A stretch of DNA of 64,000 nucleotides from Ophiosphaerella korrae (GCA_028456385.1 JALNQF010000004.1:124001-188000); one strand, 5' to 3'. Shown: positions 1-13,017, numbered from the stretch's first letter. Translations and numbers: made by a program. Notes: generated from the letters alone by a model not told the origin.

Positions 1-106
1 CGTCCAAACTTCGCACAACCCCAGTAACCAACGTCCTGGACGCAATTGACTGCTCAGAGCCAGCTTCATTACTATCAAGGCTGCCAGCCTTTACCAATCT
101 ACAGCC

Positions 107-3100
107 ATGACCACGCCTGTCGAGCGGCCTGAGCCCACGTACGATATGGACAGTAACAGACACGTTCCTCACCAACGCTCCTCGGAAGACGATGGCACAT
201 TCGTTGGAGAGGACCTCAGCCAACAGCACTCGTACACACAGACCCACCCAAGCACTGGAAAAGGACGGCCACGCTCAGGCACTCATTTGACTGTCGACAC
301 CGCGCAAGACTTGCCACACATGGGATCGATACAGTCACCGTCCCAGACGAGGGAGCAAGCAAGTCGGCTCAACGATGACCTGACCGTACTACAGATCGAA
401 CAAGGCATCTCCGCCAAAGAGGCTTTGGATAGGAACCAATCTCTCACTCGATCCATGACACGAGTACGGTCACAAAGAGAAGAAGTCGTGGACGAATTCG
501 ATGCAGCCACCAACCCGTTGCACGAACAGGCGGCCAAATACAAACCTCCGGAGAATCCCACCACAAGTGCTTCCAAGTTCTTCAAGAAGCTACATGGTTC
601 TAGTTGGGTAGTCAGGTATTTCACATACATAACACCTATGGTCCTCTTGATCCTCATACCGATACTCCTGGGTGCCTTGGTGTTTCCCAGAGCGCATGTG
701 GGTGGTGTTACACTGGTGTGGTTCTCCATCTGGCTGATGATTGTATGGCTGACGCTTTGGCTTGGGAGAGTAAGCACACCTCTTGCCCCTAATAGCTATT
801 CATACTGATGTACATTAGGTCATCGCAAAATGCCTACCTTGGCCAATCGGCCTTGTCGCAAGCCTCTTTACGAATAATAGCAAGAAGTGGAGAGACATGG
901 GCAAGCAGCTTGAGCTGCCAGCGACTCTCTTCTTCTGGTGGCTCGCCATCGAGATCTCCTTCCTGCCTACCATGAAAAACCACAACATTAACGGAGATAC
1001 AACCACCAAAAGCTGGCAAGGCACGATGAACAAGGTTTTAGTAGCTTTTCTAGTCGGCTTCGCGCTCAATTTTGTGGAGAAGATTATCCTACAGCTTATT
1101 GCCATCAGCTTTCATCTTCGCACGTATCAAGATAGGATCGAGCTAAATAAGTTCCAGATCGGCAGTCTCGCAAAGCTTTACAAATACTCAAAAGAAAAGA
1201 TTGCTATGGAAGACTCCGAGTTCGAAGGCGAGAAAGGTCCGTCTGGCGCACGCACACCTGGTCAGCTCGTGACAGACGCGCAAAGGAACATCAAAGAGGG
1301 TATAACCAAGTTTGGGGACATTGCTGGAAAAGTTGCTGGTGACTTTACTGGTCGACAAGTCACGTCAAGTGGCCATCCTAACCAGGTCGTTCTCCAACTT
1401 ATTGGCACTACCAGCGGCGCGCAGGTTCTTGCACGTCGATTATATCGCACCTTTGCTCGACCAGAGACCGAGACTGTTCATTCTGAAGACCTCAAAAACG
1501 CCTTCGAGAGTGAGGAAGAAGCTGATGCTGCTTTTAGCATGTTCGACAAGGATATGAATGGAGACATCTCCATGGAAGAGTTGGAAGCCGTTTGCGTCGA
1601 GATAGGCCGAGAACGTAAATCGATCACTGCGTCGCTGAAGGATTTGGATTCGGTTGTTAGCAAACTGGATGATGTCTTCATGTTCATCGTGTTGATCATC
1701 ACAATCATTGTCTTCATATCCTTGATTTCGACATCAGCTGCTGGTGTGCTAACTTCTGCGGGATCCACTCTCCTAGCCTTATCGTGGCTGTTCTCCGCCA
1801 CTGCCCAAGAGTTTCTGCAATCTTGCATCTTCGTATTTGTCAAGCATCCCTACGATGTAGGCGACCGTGTCATGATCTATGGCAACACCGGTGACCTTGG
1901 TCGAGGTGATGACTACTTCGTCAAAGAGATTGCGTTGTTCTACACCGAATTTAAGAAGATGCAGGGCCATATCGTACAGGCACCAAACAGCTACCTTAAC
2001 ACATTGTTCATTCTTAACCATCGTCGTTCTGGAGCGCTTGCTGAAGCCGTGCCTATCATCATCAAGTTCGGAACTACTCTTGAGCAAATCGATCAACTCC
2101 GTCAATACCTTCTAGACTTTGTTACTGCGGAGAAGCGCGAGTACCAAACCAACATTCTCACAGAATTGCGAGCTGTACAAGAAGTGCATTGGTTGGAGCT
2201 CAATGTGGTCTTCTTTTACAAGGTACGTTCATGTCGGACAAATTACTCTTTGGATAACGAGCTGACATTTACAGTCTAACTGGCAAAATGAACTACTGCG
2301 TTTGCAGCGGCGCAACAAGTTCATATGCGCGCTTACCGTTGCTATTCAAGAGTGTGGAATTGAAGGACCACGCATGCGTTACCCCGGACAAAAAGAGTCG
2401 TTCCCAGTTTATATGCAGCATGGTTCTGGAAGCAACGGTCACCCGGACAACCCAGCTGGTCATAGCAGTAACCAGCCAGTTGATGAACCATTTGTGGCCC
2501 CAGCAACCGATGGCGCTTCTGAAGTACCCGACAGTGGAAGCACACCAGGTCGTCAAGCTTCTATCATACGTCAACCTGGCCAGCCAGGTCGACGACGTGG
2601 GGAGTCTATAGCAGCCATGGGCCGTCGCGTAGATTTCTCGCTTGGTATGGGCTCAATGGGCCTCAATGATCCAAGTGGCGATGTGCTTGATGACCGTGAA
2701 ACCGAGGCACGAAACAGGGCAACAGTTATGCGGGTTACATCTCCTTCACGACACTCGCAGGACCGCGCATCAGACAATGGAAGCCGTGTATCTCATGACA
2801 GCGGTAGATCGACGTCTATCCAGCGCGTGGGCACCAACTCTAGTCTGCAGACGCGAGAAAGAGTTCACCGGAATCGCTTCTTTAGTCGTAATCGTCACGG
2901 TGATGAAGAAACAGGAATGGCGAACATACCCGAGGCTGAGCACGATGCTCCCTATAAGAGTACAAAACTTGACCCCAGGTCTGGAGTCATCACCCCCCAA
3001 GCCGTGAGGCTGAGTACCGAAGATTCGCACATCCCACACTCGTCTGGCGCACTGCCAAACACGGCGGACCCCAATAGGACTTTTATGCATCCTTCCCGCG

Positions 3101-3138
3101 CTCAAACAGATAATTTTGAGATGAAACGTATGCATTAA
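107..3138 (+). CDS. EF-hand MscS-type mechanosensitive ion channel
   Basis: Three exons, 107-769, 819-2222 and 2275-3138, give about 976 residues; both introns are GT-AG (49 and 52 nt) and restore one frame. The first ~190 residues are polar and disordered. Membrane segments follow from '[19 protein letters not shown]' onward. A single EF-hand loop ([13 protein letters not shown], near residue 462) sits just before the MscS pore helix and beta domain, where '[11 protein letters not shown]' (near 565) is the family signature. The C-terminal ~250 residues are Ser/Arg-rich and disordered. This order matches the fungal Msy1/Msy2 family, Ca2+-modulated channels of ER and plasma membrane that respond to hypo-osmotic shock. 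Which of the two paralogues it is cannot be said. The gene points away from the window's left edge, with about 100 nt of leader visible. Confidence 0.93.
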
Positions 3139-4331
3139 CTGTACGACAAAACGACATTTATGAATCGCGTGCATGAGGCGAGAATGCAAGGCATTTGGAG
3201 GCATCGTAGTCTATGTGATAGCTTTTTTTTTTTTGAGCGATAGAACAGCTGTACTACGGCAGCGCGCTACGTACATGCTTTCATGAATCATTTTGTTTGG
3301 TATTCCAGCTGTAATTACTTGTAATGTGAACTTTGCTACATCTATCATGTACTTGTCGAAAGTACCATTGAGCAAAGCCGCGACTTTGATATCTTATACG
3401 ATCTGAGGCGAGTCGCGAATTTGAGGACGGAGAATAACCAATAAATGTAAAAAATTTTTGTAACATTTCAAGAGCAAAATATTAGAGCTAGCGTCTCCGT
3501 GGCAAGGTCGTCGACTACATCAATTTAGCCAGCGTTGCGCGATCCACAAAGTCCTTTTGGGGACGTAAAGGAAGACTACCTCACTTGATCGACCAATTAA
3601 AATCAAAACAGATGTTCCTGTTACTGAAACCTGGGCGCATATTAATGTACTACGCTTCCTGAACATTGTAGCTGCAAACGGAGGCGATGTCACTCGACCT
3701 GCAGAAGATTTGCTCGGTCTTACAACACCTCTACAAAAACGAGGGGTTGTGCTTGGCGTTGGCCACAGGCCGGGGGCGGGCAGCCTGTGTCATGCGCAGA
3801 GAAGAAGGTACATGTGTGCATTGTGCCTGTTGTTTCAAAACTTATTTATGGGGAGAAGGGGAGGTGGAAGCTGCTTGGTCATTGTTATGCTGAGGGCGTG
3901 ACGTGTGGAGAGGCAGTCGGTTGGAAGTGGGAGAAGCGGATATGTTTGCACTTATTTGAGTACTTGTAGATTATGTACTGTTCTCCTGGTGTTCGTAATT
4001 ACTGTAGACATTATTGATATAAATATTTCTCCAACGCAGTCCTCCTTCTGTGTCAATACTTCATTCCTCCTAGATCTCTTTGAATTGTCTGGGATCGCAC
4101 TGTGCTGTCTGTGTGTGCCTCTCCGCCTGGTGCCTGTAATCGCCGGATGTGTGGTTGACGGCATCGCCTTTGCTAGCAATCCGTTTATGTATCCGTCGGC
4201 TATCGTCCTTTCCCCTGGCATTGTCCCTGCCTATGCTCTAAATGCCACGACATTGTGAATATCATTGCATGAATCAGGTAAATGTGTTGGTAAGAAGTCT
4301 TCCCCAAAGACATCCCGCCTTGGCTTCGAAC
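3139..4331. other. Intergenic region, convergent 3' ends
   Basis: About 1.2 kb between the 3' ends of the channel gene and the RING-like gene. It has a 12-T run at 3223-3234. The longest open frames here (for example 3905-4258) lack any family resemblance or splice support. No gene is called. Confidence 0.6.
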
Positions 4332-6146
4332 TCAATCTTCCCACTTTATAAAGGTATCATCGTCCGCAAATCCGGCTATATCCTCATACGTCATGAGTTC
4401 GTTGCACTCTGGACACGTACAATGCTCCCAGTCCTGTGTATTGACGCATTTCTCAATATGAGATCGGAGACACTCGAAGCAAGTAGCAGGCTCGTGCCAA
4501 CAATTACTAGATATGCGGCGATTGACGATTGATGAGGGCTCCTTCGTAGTTTTGCAAAGAATGCATGTTCGCTCTAAAAGAGGTGTGCCTCTTCGTGATC
4601 CGGTCCACGGGCTTGCCGGAATAAGTATTGTCGCCTGAGGGGGTGGTCCAGCTTTGACGGGTGAGGGCATTCCAAAGCTGCTCTGGCGGGAATGTCCAGA
4701 GTACATGGAATCTGGGCGACCCTGTATGGTATTCTCGATTGATAATCGCGATGGAGCCCGCTTCCTGGTTGGCGACAATGACATCTCACTGCCTCTGCGT
4801 TTTTCTTGAGATGATGCTGGGCTTGGTGGGACATCTGCCCAAGGTGCGAACGGTGGCGGAAGGGCTGCTTCCACGAGGGGGGTTTTGAACTCAAGCGGAG
4901 AGTATGTTGGTGTTGGCAGGGGGTTTACACCAGGTGTGGAGACTTTGGATGCGACTGAATGGCGGCTTCCTTCAGTCTCGCACCGGACCAGATTTTCTTC
5001 AGCGAGATTCATCTGGTGCGCATCGGTCATGTTCACATCTGGTCTCTTCTCTTGTGCCGCTGTAGATAAGCGCCTTGCAGCTAACTTCTTGAACGTTTGC
5101 GGTATTGCTGACCACCTCTTCTTCGATTTCTTTTCTTCCTTGTTCTCTTCTCTCTTCTTATTGTTGCTGATTTCAAACTCACTAAAGGCTGCATTGATCG
5201 GTAAAGAAGGGGATGGAGGGCCGATCGTTGTACCATAAAAGCGAGCTCTTACTGTATGACTCTCAATATTCTCACCAGGTACTGCCTTGGGGGTAGGGTC
5301 CGAAATAGGATGCGAGAAGTTCGGATAGCTGTTGTTTCGTAGCCCTCTTGATGAAGCAATCTTGCTGTTACGGCGATCGCGATGTTGATAAGTCACGAAT
5401 GAAGTAGGGCGTGGCCGTCGTTCATTGAGCTGTGGGCTATGCTCTGATGTTGAATTGGGAGGCTGATACGATAATGGTCGTCCCGCTCTGTGATTTGCCC
5501 ACTGCTGTGATTGAGGGGCAGGCCATGTCTGAGGATGTGAAACTTGTGGAACAGAACCTGAGCTACTAGTAGACGAGAAGCTGCTCCGTTGCACAACTGG
5601 GCTATTATGTTGCAATGATATTGGTTGCTGTTGGGAGGTGATTGGGCTCATAGTCGATGGTGAAGCAGACCATTCCGGTGACAAAAGATGCTGTGCATGG
5701 TATGAGACAGGGCGCAATGTCTGTAGCGGTAGAGGGCGTTTTTTGTCTGATAATGTGTCAGGCTTCGTCTTGGGCTGCACAGGAATTTGCACGGCATTTT
5801 CGGAATGAAAAGATGTGGGCGGATCCGATTTCGTCCACCGCGCTAGGGGATCTGCATCCTTTTCGTCATTTCTCTTCTCAAAGGCATTTTCGCATCTAAT
5901 ATTCTGTTGGCGATGTTCGATCCTTTCCGACTCTGCATCTGATAAATCTAGGTGTGCGTATAAAGGGCGCTCCAGCCATTTTGTGGTCTTCGATTTCTCG
6001 CGATGTAAACTCGATAGCTTCTCTTCAGAATCAGCAATTAGGCCGAGCATGCGCTGCGCTTTGGCAGAATCCCTCGTGATCGGTCGTGGATGTCGTAGTA
6101 GTGGGTGAACGTCGTGTTCATTGCGCATGTGCGCCACTGAGGCCAT
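4332..6146 (-). CDS. Disordered protein with C-terminal RING1-like zinc module
   Basis: A single open frame of 604 codons from the Met at 6146; an upstream in-frame Met at 6317 exists, but its extra 57 residues look like untranslated leader. Most of the protein is low-complexity Ser/Pro/Gln/Arg sequence with no recognised domain. The last ~75 residues carry an ordered Cys/His module: CILC, then CWHE, CFECL, a second Cys pair in CTCPEC and the ending 'LMTYEDIAGFADDDTF'. This spacing resembles the first RING of RBR-type ubiquitin ligases. No IBR or second RING follows before the TGA stop. The role is inferred only: possibly a ubiquitin-ligase-related or zinc-scaffold protein. A further 3' exon cannot be excluded, though no strong donor is visible at the end. 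Confidence 0.7.
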   Translation of the reverse strand: MASVAHMRNEHDVHPLLRHPRPITRDSAKAQRMLGLIADSEEKLSSLHREKSKTTKWLERPLYAHLDLSDAESERIEHRQQNIRCENAFEKRNDEKDADPLARWTKSDPPTSFHSENAVQIPVQPKTKPDTLSDKKRPLPLQTLRPVSYHAQHLLSPEWSASPSTMSPITSQQQPISLQHNSPVVQRSSFSSTSSSGSVPQVSHPQTWPAPQSQQWANHRAGRPLSYQPPNSTSEHSPQLNERRPRPTSFVTYQHRDRRNSKIASSRGLRNNSYPNFSHPISDPTPKAVPGENIESHTVRARFYGTTIGPPSPSLPINAAFSEFEISNNKKREENKEEKKSKKRWSAIPQTFKKLAARRLSTAAQEKRPDVNMTDAHQMNLAEENLVRCETEGSRHSVASKVSTPGVNPLPTPTYSPLEFKTPLVEAALPPPFAPWADVPPSPASSQEKRRGSEMSLSPTRKRAPSRLSIENTIQGRPDSMYSGHSRQSSFGMPSPVKAGPPPQATILIPASPWTGSRRGTPLLERTCILCKTTKEPSSIVNRRISSNCWHEPATCFECLRSHIEKCVNTQDWEHCTCPECNELMTYEDIAGFADDDTFIKWED

Positions 6147-7707
6147 GCTGACAGACTGGTTGGGAAGAACGATAGGTATGATATGGGAGGCAGGAGAAAA
6201 ACAAAAAGGAGCGAGTGTGAATGGTGGGAGAAAGTGGGAGCCGATCCCTCCAAATGACATGGGCAGCGTTGTGATTATCAGCAATTTCGGTCCTCTAAGC
6301 CCCAGCCTTGGGTGCAACGTTAAACTGGCTGTAGCTCACAGCAACACAACACGCAAATACAACGGCTTCTAGTTTCAAGCCCTTGCTTGGGTGCATGTAC
6401 GTTACCGTTAGCTTGCCTCGCACGGCGCGCGCCCCCGATAATTCGTCGTTTTGGTTGTCATACGAGGCGTGACTCTGTCCGTGATCGTAATCGGCGCCCT
6501 GGTGTGTTGCCCCACTGGTGAGATTTCTAAGAATAGTGGTTATCTAAGGATTGATTGGGTCTGGTCTGGGATGGCCCATGCAGTTGAGTGTGGCGAGGGC
6601 AATATTGCAGAGCCACCCGAGCATCATGAGAGCCGTGATTTGCGCTTTTGCGGTTTTTGAAGTGTGGTGACGACAAAGCAGTTAATTTTTGCCGAGGTGA
6701 TTAGATGTCGCGATATCTACGCCAGAAGATACCGTCTGTAGGACAGTCTTCCGCACCCAATGTCACTCAGCTGAAGGCAAGTGCATGCATGCATCTTGGT
6801 GTCTTGGTGCTGAGGGGATGCCTAAACTTGAAAGGCTATCGGCATCTACTCCGCTCCGGGGATACGATGCGAGGATACGGTGACTCTGCTTTCTTTTGCT
6901 TCTGCAATTGGAAAGCCATTCAGCTGAAGCAGACGCCTATAAAATTGAGCAGTAATATCAGCGAACGCTCCTTTGTGTATGCTACTGTTCCCTCTCAGGC
7001 ACATTCATCTCGTCTCGGGGAAGTCTTGGGTTCTACATCTTTCTAAGCAGGCTCCTTGTGTAGCGTACTGTGCTGTGCGAAATTACCTCTGAATCATCAG
7101 AGTTGGCTTGAGAGGCTGAGGAACGACTGGTGAGCCCAGTGATGCGGTAGCCCATTTCACCGTACCTTGATTGTAAGCTATGTTTCATGGGCAGCGCTTG
7201 CGGATAGTGAGGTCGGCACCCTAAACCAGTTTCAATTAGGGTTGGTCAAGGTCATGTGCTAAGCTGAAGATGTGGAAGTTCAAATTAGGTACTTCCAGCC
7301 TGAAGGCAAATATTACTTTTGATATCCAGTAATAGCGTAGAGATCCAAGGTACCTATGTACCTACCTTGAAGTAAATACTCCTATTCCAATGCGCCTGCC
7401 CGCGAGTAGATATTCCTTCGCTAGAGTGAAAATCCCTATGCCTATGCAACTTTGATAAAGTTGAAGTGAAGAATATACCTTTATATTACCTTATCTTAGC
7501 TTTATTCACATCTTAAGCTTGGCACACGGCCGAACAAGAAGTTTCCTCTTCAATTAGGAGCTAGTCTAGGTCACCTGACTTTCTAGGAGCCTGTCGCTGA
7601 CAAAGAATCGCGCTAGTGAACCCTTGCCAAGAATCATGAACTTTCGTCCTCCCAATCCCCTCGATCACATTCAAACCTGTCACACACGTCAAACCATCTG
7701 CTGCACC
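6147..7707. other. Divergent intergenic region
   Basis: About 1.5 kb separates the RING-like gene from SF3B1. It contains a partly palindromic AAGGTACC/TACCTACCTT stretch near 7349-7372 and AT-rich DNA at 7440-7510. Short frames at 6451-7046 look random. Promoters for both genes presumably lie here. Confidence 0.5.
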
Positions 7708-10700
7708 ATGGCCGGACCGCGCGCAGGGAAGAAGTCACAGGCCAACGGCTCTGCCGATAGTGACACGTCAAATAACAAGCAGGCGCTGACCGAAGCTTCC
7801 GACAAGGAGCTGTATTCAAACAGCGGCGTTGACAAATTCGCTGGCTATGACACATCAATCGCCGTTCAAGACAACGATGAAGAAATGGAAGGTGTAGAGC
7901 TCAACGGAAGGAGGTTGGTAGGACAGTACACTGCCTCGAAGGAGATGCTGAATGAGTACGCGCATGGCGACACGGCCGAGGCAGACATTCTAGACAGCCG
8001 TGAAAAACAAGCTCAGATATCCTCACGCGAGACCGACTACCAGCGCCGACGATTTGATCGCGCCCTCTCCCCCGATCGAGCTGATCCTTTCGCAAAGGAT
8101 GGTCAGGATGGCGGCCTTTCATACAAGGAAATCATGAAGGAGCGCGATTTCGAACGCGAGGAAGCACGTGTTAAGAGGCTAATCGAGGAAAAAGAAAAGA
8201 GTGGAGGCAGTGAAGTTCTAGACCATAAACCAACGCTGAAGGATGGTACTGCAGCTGTTAATGGTGACAAGACACCACCAATGGAGAAGAAGCGCAAGAG
8301 GAGAAGGTGGGACGACACTACGGCAGATGAAACCCCCGCTGTTGAGGATGAGGTCAAAGCAGAAGAAGTTACCAAGAAGCGCTCGCGGTGGCAACCAGCA
8401 TCTGAGGAAGAAAAGGCTCCGGAGCCAGCCCCAGAACCAGCCGCTCCAGTACGATCACGTTGGGACACAAGCGCGATAGCTTCCTCCGGTGGCGCAACAC
8501 CTGCCCCCGCCACGAATGGCGCCGCGCCGACAATACCCTCATTTACATTTGGTACCGACATATCAAGTCGCAATGCCCCCCTCTCAGATGAGCAACTGGA
8601 TTTGATGCTGCCCGGAGAAGCTGAGGGCTACAAAATACTCGAACCCCCGCCAGGCTATGAGCCAGCACGGCGACCCGTAAGTGTACCAGCGCTTCCCGCG
8701 GGCTATCAAGGCTTCTTGGTCCCTGAAGCCGATAACAGCTTGGCTGCTATGGGTAAGCAGTTACCAACCGAGATTCCTGGCGTAGGTGACTTGCAATTCT
8801 TCAAGAATGAGGACATGAAGTACTTTGGCAAGCTCACAGATGGCTCTGACGAGAATGACATGACTGTGGAGGAACTCAAGGAGCGTAAAATTATGCGTCT
8901 CCTCCTCAAGGTCAAGAACGGAACGCCGCCAATGCGCAAGACTGCGCTTCGTCAGCTTACAGACAATGCTCGTCAGTTTGGTGCTGGTGCTCTTTTCAAC
9001 CAAATCCTTCCACTTTTGATGGAGCGAACACTAGAAGATCAAGAGCGCCATCTTCTTGTTAAAGTCATTGACCGTGTCTTGTACAAGCTTGACGACCTTG
9101 TTCGGCCATATGTTCACAAGATTCTAGTTGTCATTGAACCGCTTCTTATTGACCAGGACTATTACGCACGTGTGGAAGGTCGAGAGATCATCTCGAATCT
9201 TTCTAAAGCAGCTGGTCTAGCACATATGATCAGCACAATGCGCCCAGATCTAGATCACCAGGACGAATATGTGAGAAACACTACTGCCCGTGCCTTTGCA
9301 GTTGTTGCATCTGCTCTTGGTATTCCGGCGCTCCTTCCTTTCCTCCGAGCTGTTTGCCGGTCCAAGAAGTCATGGCATGCTCGTCACACTGGTGTTAAGA
9401 TTATTCAACAGATACCCATTTTGATGGGTTGCGCTATTTTGCCTCATCTAAAGGGACTAGTGGAGTGTATTGGTGAGAACCTAAACGATGAACAGCCAAA
9501 GGTTCGAATGGTCACAGCGCTTGCGCTTGCAGCGCTTGCGGAAGCTGCAAGCCCATACGGTATTGAATCTTTTGACGACATTCTCAATCCTCTTTGGACT
9601 GGAGCACGACGACAACGTGGCAAGGCCCTTGCATCTTTCTTGAAGGCTGTCGGCTACGTCATCCCGCTGATGGACGAAGAATACTCCAACTACTATACCA
9701 GCCAGATCATGGAGATCGTCATCCGAGAGTTTCAGTCGCCAGATGAAGAGATGAAGAAGGTGGTTTTAAAGGTGGTTTCTCAATGTTCCAACACAGCAGG
9801 TGTCACTCCAGTGTATCTCAAGGATAACGTTCTACCGGAATTCTTCAAACATTTCTGGGTGCGGCGTATGGCCCTTGACAAGCGAAACTACCGTCAAGTA
9901 GTCGACACAACTGTGGACCTCGCACAGAAGGCTGGTGTTACTGAAATTGTTGGTCGCATTGTCAACAACATGAAAGATGAAAATGAGGCTTATCGCAAGA
10001 TGACGGTCGAGACTGTCGATAAGGTGATCAGTACGCTTGGTGCTCACGATGTTGACCAGCGCCTCGAAGAGCAACTTATTGATGGTGTGCTTGTTGCTTT
10101 CCAGGATCAGACCATTGAGGATCCCATCGTCATTGACGGTTTCGCTACTGTCGTGAATGCCTTGGGTGAGCGCACCAAGACGTATCTCCCGCAGATAGTT
10201 GCCACTGTACTGGCCCGACTGAATAACAAGTCTGCCACTGTTCGGCAACAAGCCGCTGACTTGATCTCAAGAATCACTTTTGTTATGCAGAAGTGTGACG
10301 AAGATCCACAGCTAATCAAGCTCGCGCAAGCATTATACGAATATCTTGGTGAGGAGTATCCTGAAGTTCTCGGGTCAATATTGGGTGCTCTTCGTGCCAT
10401 TGTCACGGTCGTCGGTCTGCATGCAATGCAGCCTCCTGTCAAAGATTTGCTGCCTAGATTGACACCAATTCTACGCAACCGACACGAGAAGGTCCAAGAA
10501 AACACGATTGATTTAGTCGGTCGTATTGCTGATCGCGGCGCCAATTACGTCAATCCCCGAGAGTGGATGCGAATTTGTTTCGAACTCTTAGATATGCTGA
10601 AGGCACACAAGAAGGGCATCCGACGTGCCGCCAACAACACCTTTGGTTATATTGCTAAAGCTATCGGTCCTCAGGATGTGCTTGCTACCTTGCTTGGAAA

Positions 10701-11307
10701 TCTTCGAGTCCAAGAGCGTCAATCTCGTGTTTGTACAGCGGTCGCCATTGGTATCGTTGCCGAGACTTGTGCACCGTTTACAGTACTACCCGCTTTGATG
10801 AATGAGTATCGTGTACCAGAACTTAACGTTCAAAATGGTGTGCTCAAATCACTTTCGTTCATGTTCGAATACATCGGCGAAATGGCAAGGGATTACGTCT
10901 ACGCTATCACGCCGCTGCTCGAGGACGCACTCATCGACCGCGACCAAGTCCATCGACAGACGGCCGCTTCCGTCGTCAAGCATGTCGCCCTTGGCTGTGT
11001 CGGACTCGACTGCGAAGACGCCATGATCCATTTGTTAAATCTGTTGTGGCCTAACCTTTTCGAAACCAGTCCTCATGTCATCGACAGGATTATCGAAGCC
11101 ATCGAAGGTATTCGCAACGCTGTTGGTACTCCTTTGGTCTTGAATTATGTTTGGGCTGGCCTGTTCCACCCTGCTCGCAAGGTCCGACAACCATACTGGC
11201 GCATCTACAACGATGCCTATGTTCAGTCTGCCGATTCCATGACGCCCGCCTATCCAAGTTTTGAGGACGAAAATGCCAGACGACACGAACTGGACATTTT
11301 TATTTAA
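7708..11307 (+). CDS. SF3B1: Splicing factor 3B subunit 1 (U2 snRNP)
   Basis: An uninterrupted 1,199-residue frame; the start at 7708 is chosen for its ACCATGG context, though the frame is open back to 7624. The N-terminal ~270 residues hold several RW motifs (RRRWDD, RSRWQP, RSRWDTS) of the type that bind U2AF-homology domains. The remainder is the ~20-repeat HEAT superhelix that, with SF3B5 and PHF5A, clamps the U2-branch-site duplex. Alignment by eye to the human protein runs at a constant offset of 102 from 'HTGVKIIQQ' to '[14 protein letters not shown]'. This places K564 and K598 at the human K666 and K700 hotspot positions, both conserved, and N976 at human V1078. The protein is essential for branch-site recognition (yeast Hsh155, fission-yeast Prp10). 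Being intronless over 3.6 kb is unusual beside its neighbours. Confidence 0.97.
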   Translation: MAGPRAGKKSQANGSADSDTSNNKQALTEASDKELYSNSGVDKFAGYDTSIAVQDNDEEMEGVELNGRRLVGQYTASKEMLNEYAHGDTAEADILDSREKQAQISSRETDYQRRRFDRALSPDRADPFAKDGQDGGLSYKEIMKERDFEREEARVKRLIEEKEKSGGSEVLDHKPTLKDGTAAVNGDKTPPMEKKRKRRRWDDTTADETPAVEDEVKAEEVTKKRSRWQPASEEEKAPEPAPEPAAPVRSRWDTSAIASSGGATPAPATNGAAPTIPSFTFGTDISSRNAPLSDEQLDLMLPGEAEGYKILEPPPGYEPARRPVSVPALPAGYQGFLVPEADNSLAAMGKQLPTEIPGVGDLQFFKNEDMKYFGKLTDGSDENDMTVEELKERKIMRLLLKVKNGTPPMRKTALRQLTDNARQFGAGALFNQILPLLMERTLEDQERHLLVKVIDRVLYKLDDLVRPYVHKILVVIEPLLIDQDYYARVEGREIISNLSKAAGLAHMISTMRPDLDHQDEYVRNTTARAFAVVASALGIPALLPFLRAVCRSKKSWHARHTGVKIIQQIPILMGCAILPHLKGLVECIGENLNDEQPKVRMVTALALAALAEAASPYGIESFDDILNPLWTGARRQRGKALASFLKAVGYVIPLMDEEYSNYYTSQIMEIVIREFQSPDEEMKKVVLKVVSQCSNTAGVTPVYLKDNVLPEFFKHFWVRRMALDKRNYRQVVDTTVDLAQKAGVTEIVGRIVNNMKDENEAYRKMTVETVDKVISTLGAHDVDQRLEEQLIDGVLVAFQDQTIEDPIVIDGFATVVNALGERTKTYLPQIVATVLARLNNKSATVRQQAADLISRITFVMQKCDEDPQLIKLAQALYEYLGEEYPEVLGSILGALRAIVTVVGLHAMQPPVKDLLPRLTPILRNRHEKVQENTIDLVGRIADRGANYVNPREWMRICFELLDMLKAHKKGIRRAANNTFGYIAKAIGPQDVLATLLGNLRVQERQSRVCTAVAIGIVAETCAPFTVLPALMNEYRVPELNVQNGVLKSLSFMFEYIGEMARDYVYAITPLLEDALIDRDQVHRQTAASVVKHVALGCVGLDCEDAMIHLLNLLWPNLFETSPHVIDRIIEAIEGIRNAVGTPLVLNYVWAGLFHPARKVRQPYWRIYNDAYVQSADSMTPAYPSFEDENARRHELDIFI

Positions 11308-12298
11308 AGGTAAGCCACAATTCTCTTTCTCTAATTTGCGTGGTATTTCGGTTCTTTGGGGTCTTCAATCCCCGTCGTGTATCATAATTCAGGGCATGGA
11401 GGGCTTCAAAGCGGGCGTTGGTGGTAAGGTCTTGTCGGCTCGGAGATGTTAGGGTGCATGGTGATGGAGGAGAGGACGATTCGGGTGGACTAAGGCAGAA
11501 GCTGGCATTAGTGCGATTTGGATCCTGAGCAGCAAGTCTTCGGCTATTACGGTAACACAGGACAATCTGTAATTACCCTTTTTACACGCTGATCCCCTTT
11601 AGGTCTTTGTGACATGTTCTCACCTGCTTATCGTTTCTTGGTTGTTCAAGGTCAGTCATTGCTTGTTGTTGCTATTGCGTGCTGAATCGCCAAAGCCTAC
11701 CTTGACGTTTTCCACAGCATGATTAACATTCCCATCAGTTTGACCGAGGTAGGTGTTCATTTCGTCTACTCCTTTGCAACCGAGTGCGAGCGTAACGTGC
11801 CGTCCCTAAAGCTCCGGAGACCAAGTCGCTGCAGACCTTTGTGGTTTTGCAGTAATGTTCACATATCATAATAGCTGGCGCTCACACAGTGTGAATTACA
11901 CAAGCCAATTAGTTATACTACCTAATGCATGCTGACAGTTCACTGTTCGACTTCGCTTGTGACACTACACCCATTATTTGCGTGATAGAATACCTATAAA
12001 ACAAAATTGTTGTAAATGAAATTTGCTGGCTACAGCATCACTAACTAAAAGTTCGAGGAATCTCAAAGACTAGTGTAATATGAAGGGCTATATTGATGTG
12101 TGTAGGAAACCAGCAGCGAGAGTGGTCTACGCTATACCCGAAATTACTCCGCCCCATATCCGAATATCAAGTTCCACCAAAAGCTCTACGAAGCTACCAC
12201 CCACTCAAAGGCCCTCAAGCAAACATTGAATCGACTCTAAACCTATATTTCACGCGTCAAACAAACCGTAAATTAGATTGCACTGCAAAAACACGACA
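11308..12298. other. Intergenic region
   Basis: About 1 kb holding the SF3B1 3' end and the leader of the Dpy-30 gene. No coding frame, tRNA or repeat could be supported. Confidence 0.5.
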
Positions 12299-12772
12299 AT
12301 GACCGAACCATCGCCAAATCCTGCGCAACAAACAGAAGACGCTGCATCAACACCAATCGCAAACGGCACTCCAGCTCCCACGGATATAGATATGGCCGAT
12401 GTCCTTGCGCCATTGGATGTATTATACTCCCTCCAGCCGTAGCTTAAGCTCGTCTAACTTGACTACTTACAGCAAACACAACCTCAAACACTTAACCCCG
12501 CTGCTCTCCAACTCACCGTCGCAACCGCAACATCCACGCCGGCACCTGTCACCCAACCTCCACCCGTGTCCTCACGCAACAGCCCACATCCTACCGTGCA
12601 AGCGCCTACGCAGCCTATTCCTCATGGGAGCCCAACGAGGGTGTATCTAAATCAGCATGTTACACCGCATCTGTTGGAGGCGATGAAGCATCTGGCAACC
12701 ACAGAGCCGGAAAAGCCACTGAAGTGGCTAAGTGAGTTTCTCGCGATGAAAAGCGCAGAAATTGAAGGGTGA
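12299..12772 (+). CDS. SDC1: COMPASS subunit Sdc1 / Dpy-30 domain protein
   Basis: Two exons, 12299-12418 and 12473-12772, joined across a 54-nt GT-AG intron with a TCTAAC-like branch region, encode 139 residues. The first ~95 residues are Pro/Thr/Ala-rich and disordered. The C-terminal part is the Dpy-30 motif: VYLNQHVTPHLLEAMKHL followed by EPEKPLKWLSEFLAMK, a helical hairpin that dimerises and docks on the Ash2/Bre2 subunit. In yeast and animals this protein belongs to the Set1/COMPASS histone H3K4 methyltransferase. The family is short, so the length is normal. The alternative reading, a Dpy-30 domain of an adenylate-kinase-like protein, is unlikely because no other domain is present. Confidence 0.88.
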
Positions 12773-13017
12773 GGAAAGGTAAAGACGGGACAGTTCAGAT
12801 AATGATACATACGATGGGCACAGGAGAGCAAAATTCAGGCAAGTAGTGTTTAAATCACGTCGTGAGGGCACAGGGTGGCATTTATGTGTTTAATTCAGAG
12901 ATGATGCTTTTGATTCATTCCAGATCATGACCTGCTAGGTATCCGTAAAGCATCCATGCCCGTATAACTCCATCCAGATAATCTCCGCCAAGACCAGTGC
13001 ACGCGAATGAGGCACGC

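Noticed and set aside
3905..4258. 117-codon plus-strand frame with hydrophobic stretches
   Set aside because: No family resemblance, no splice context, and it sits in the 3' region of two genes.
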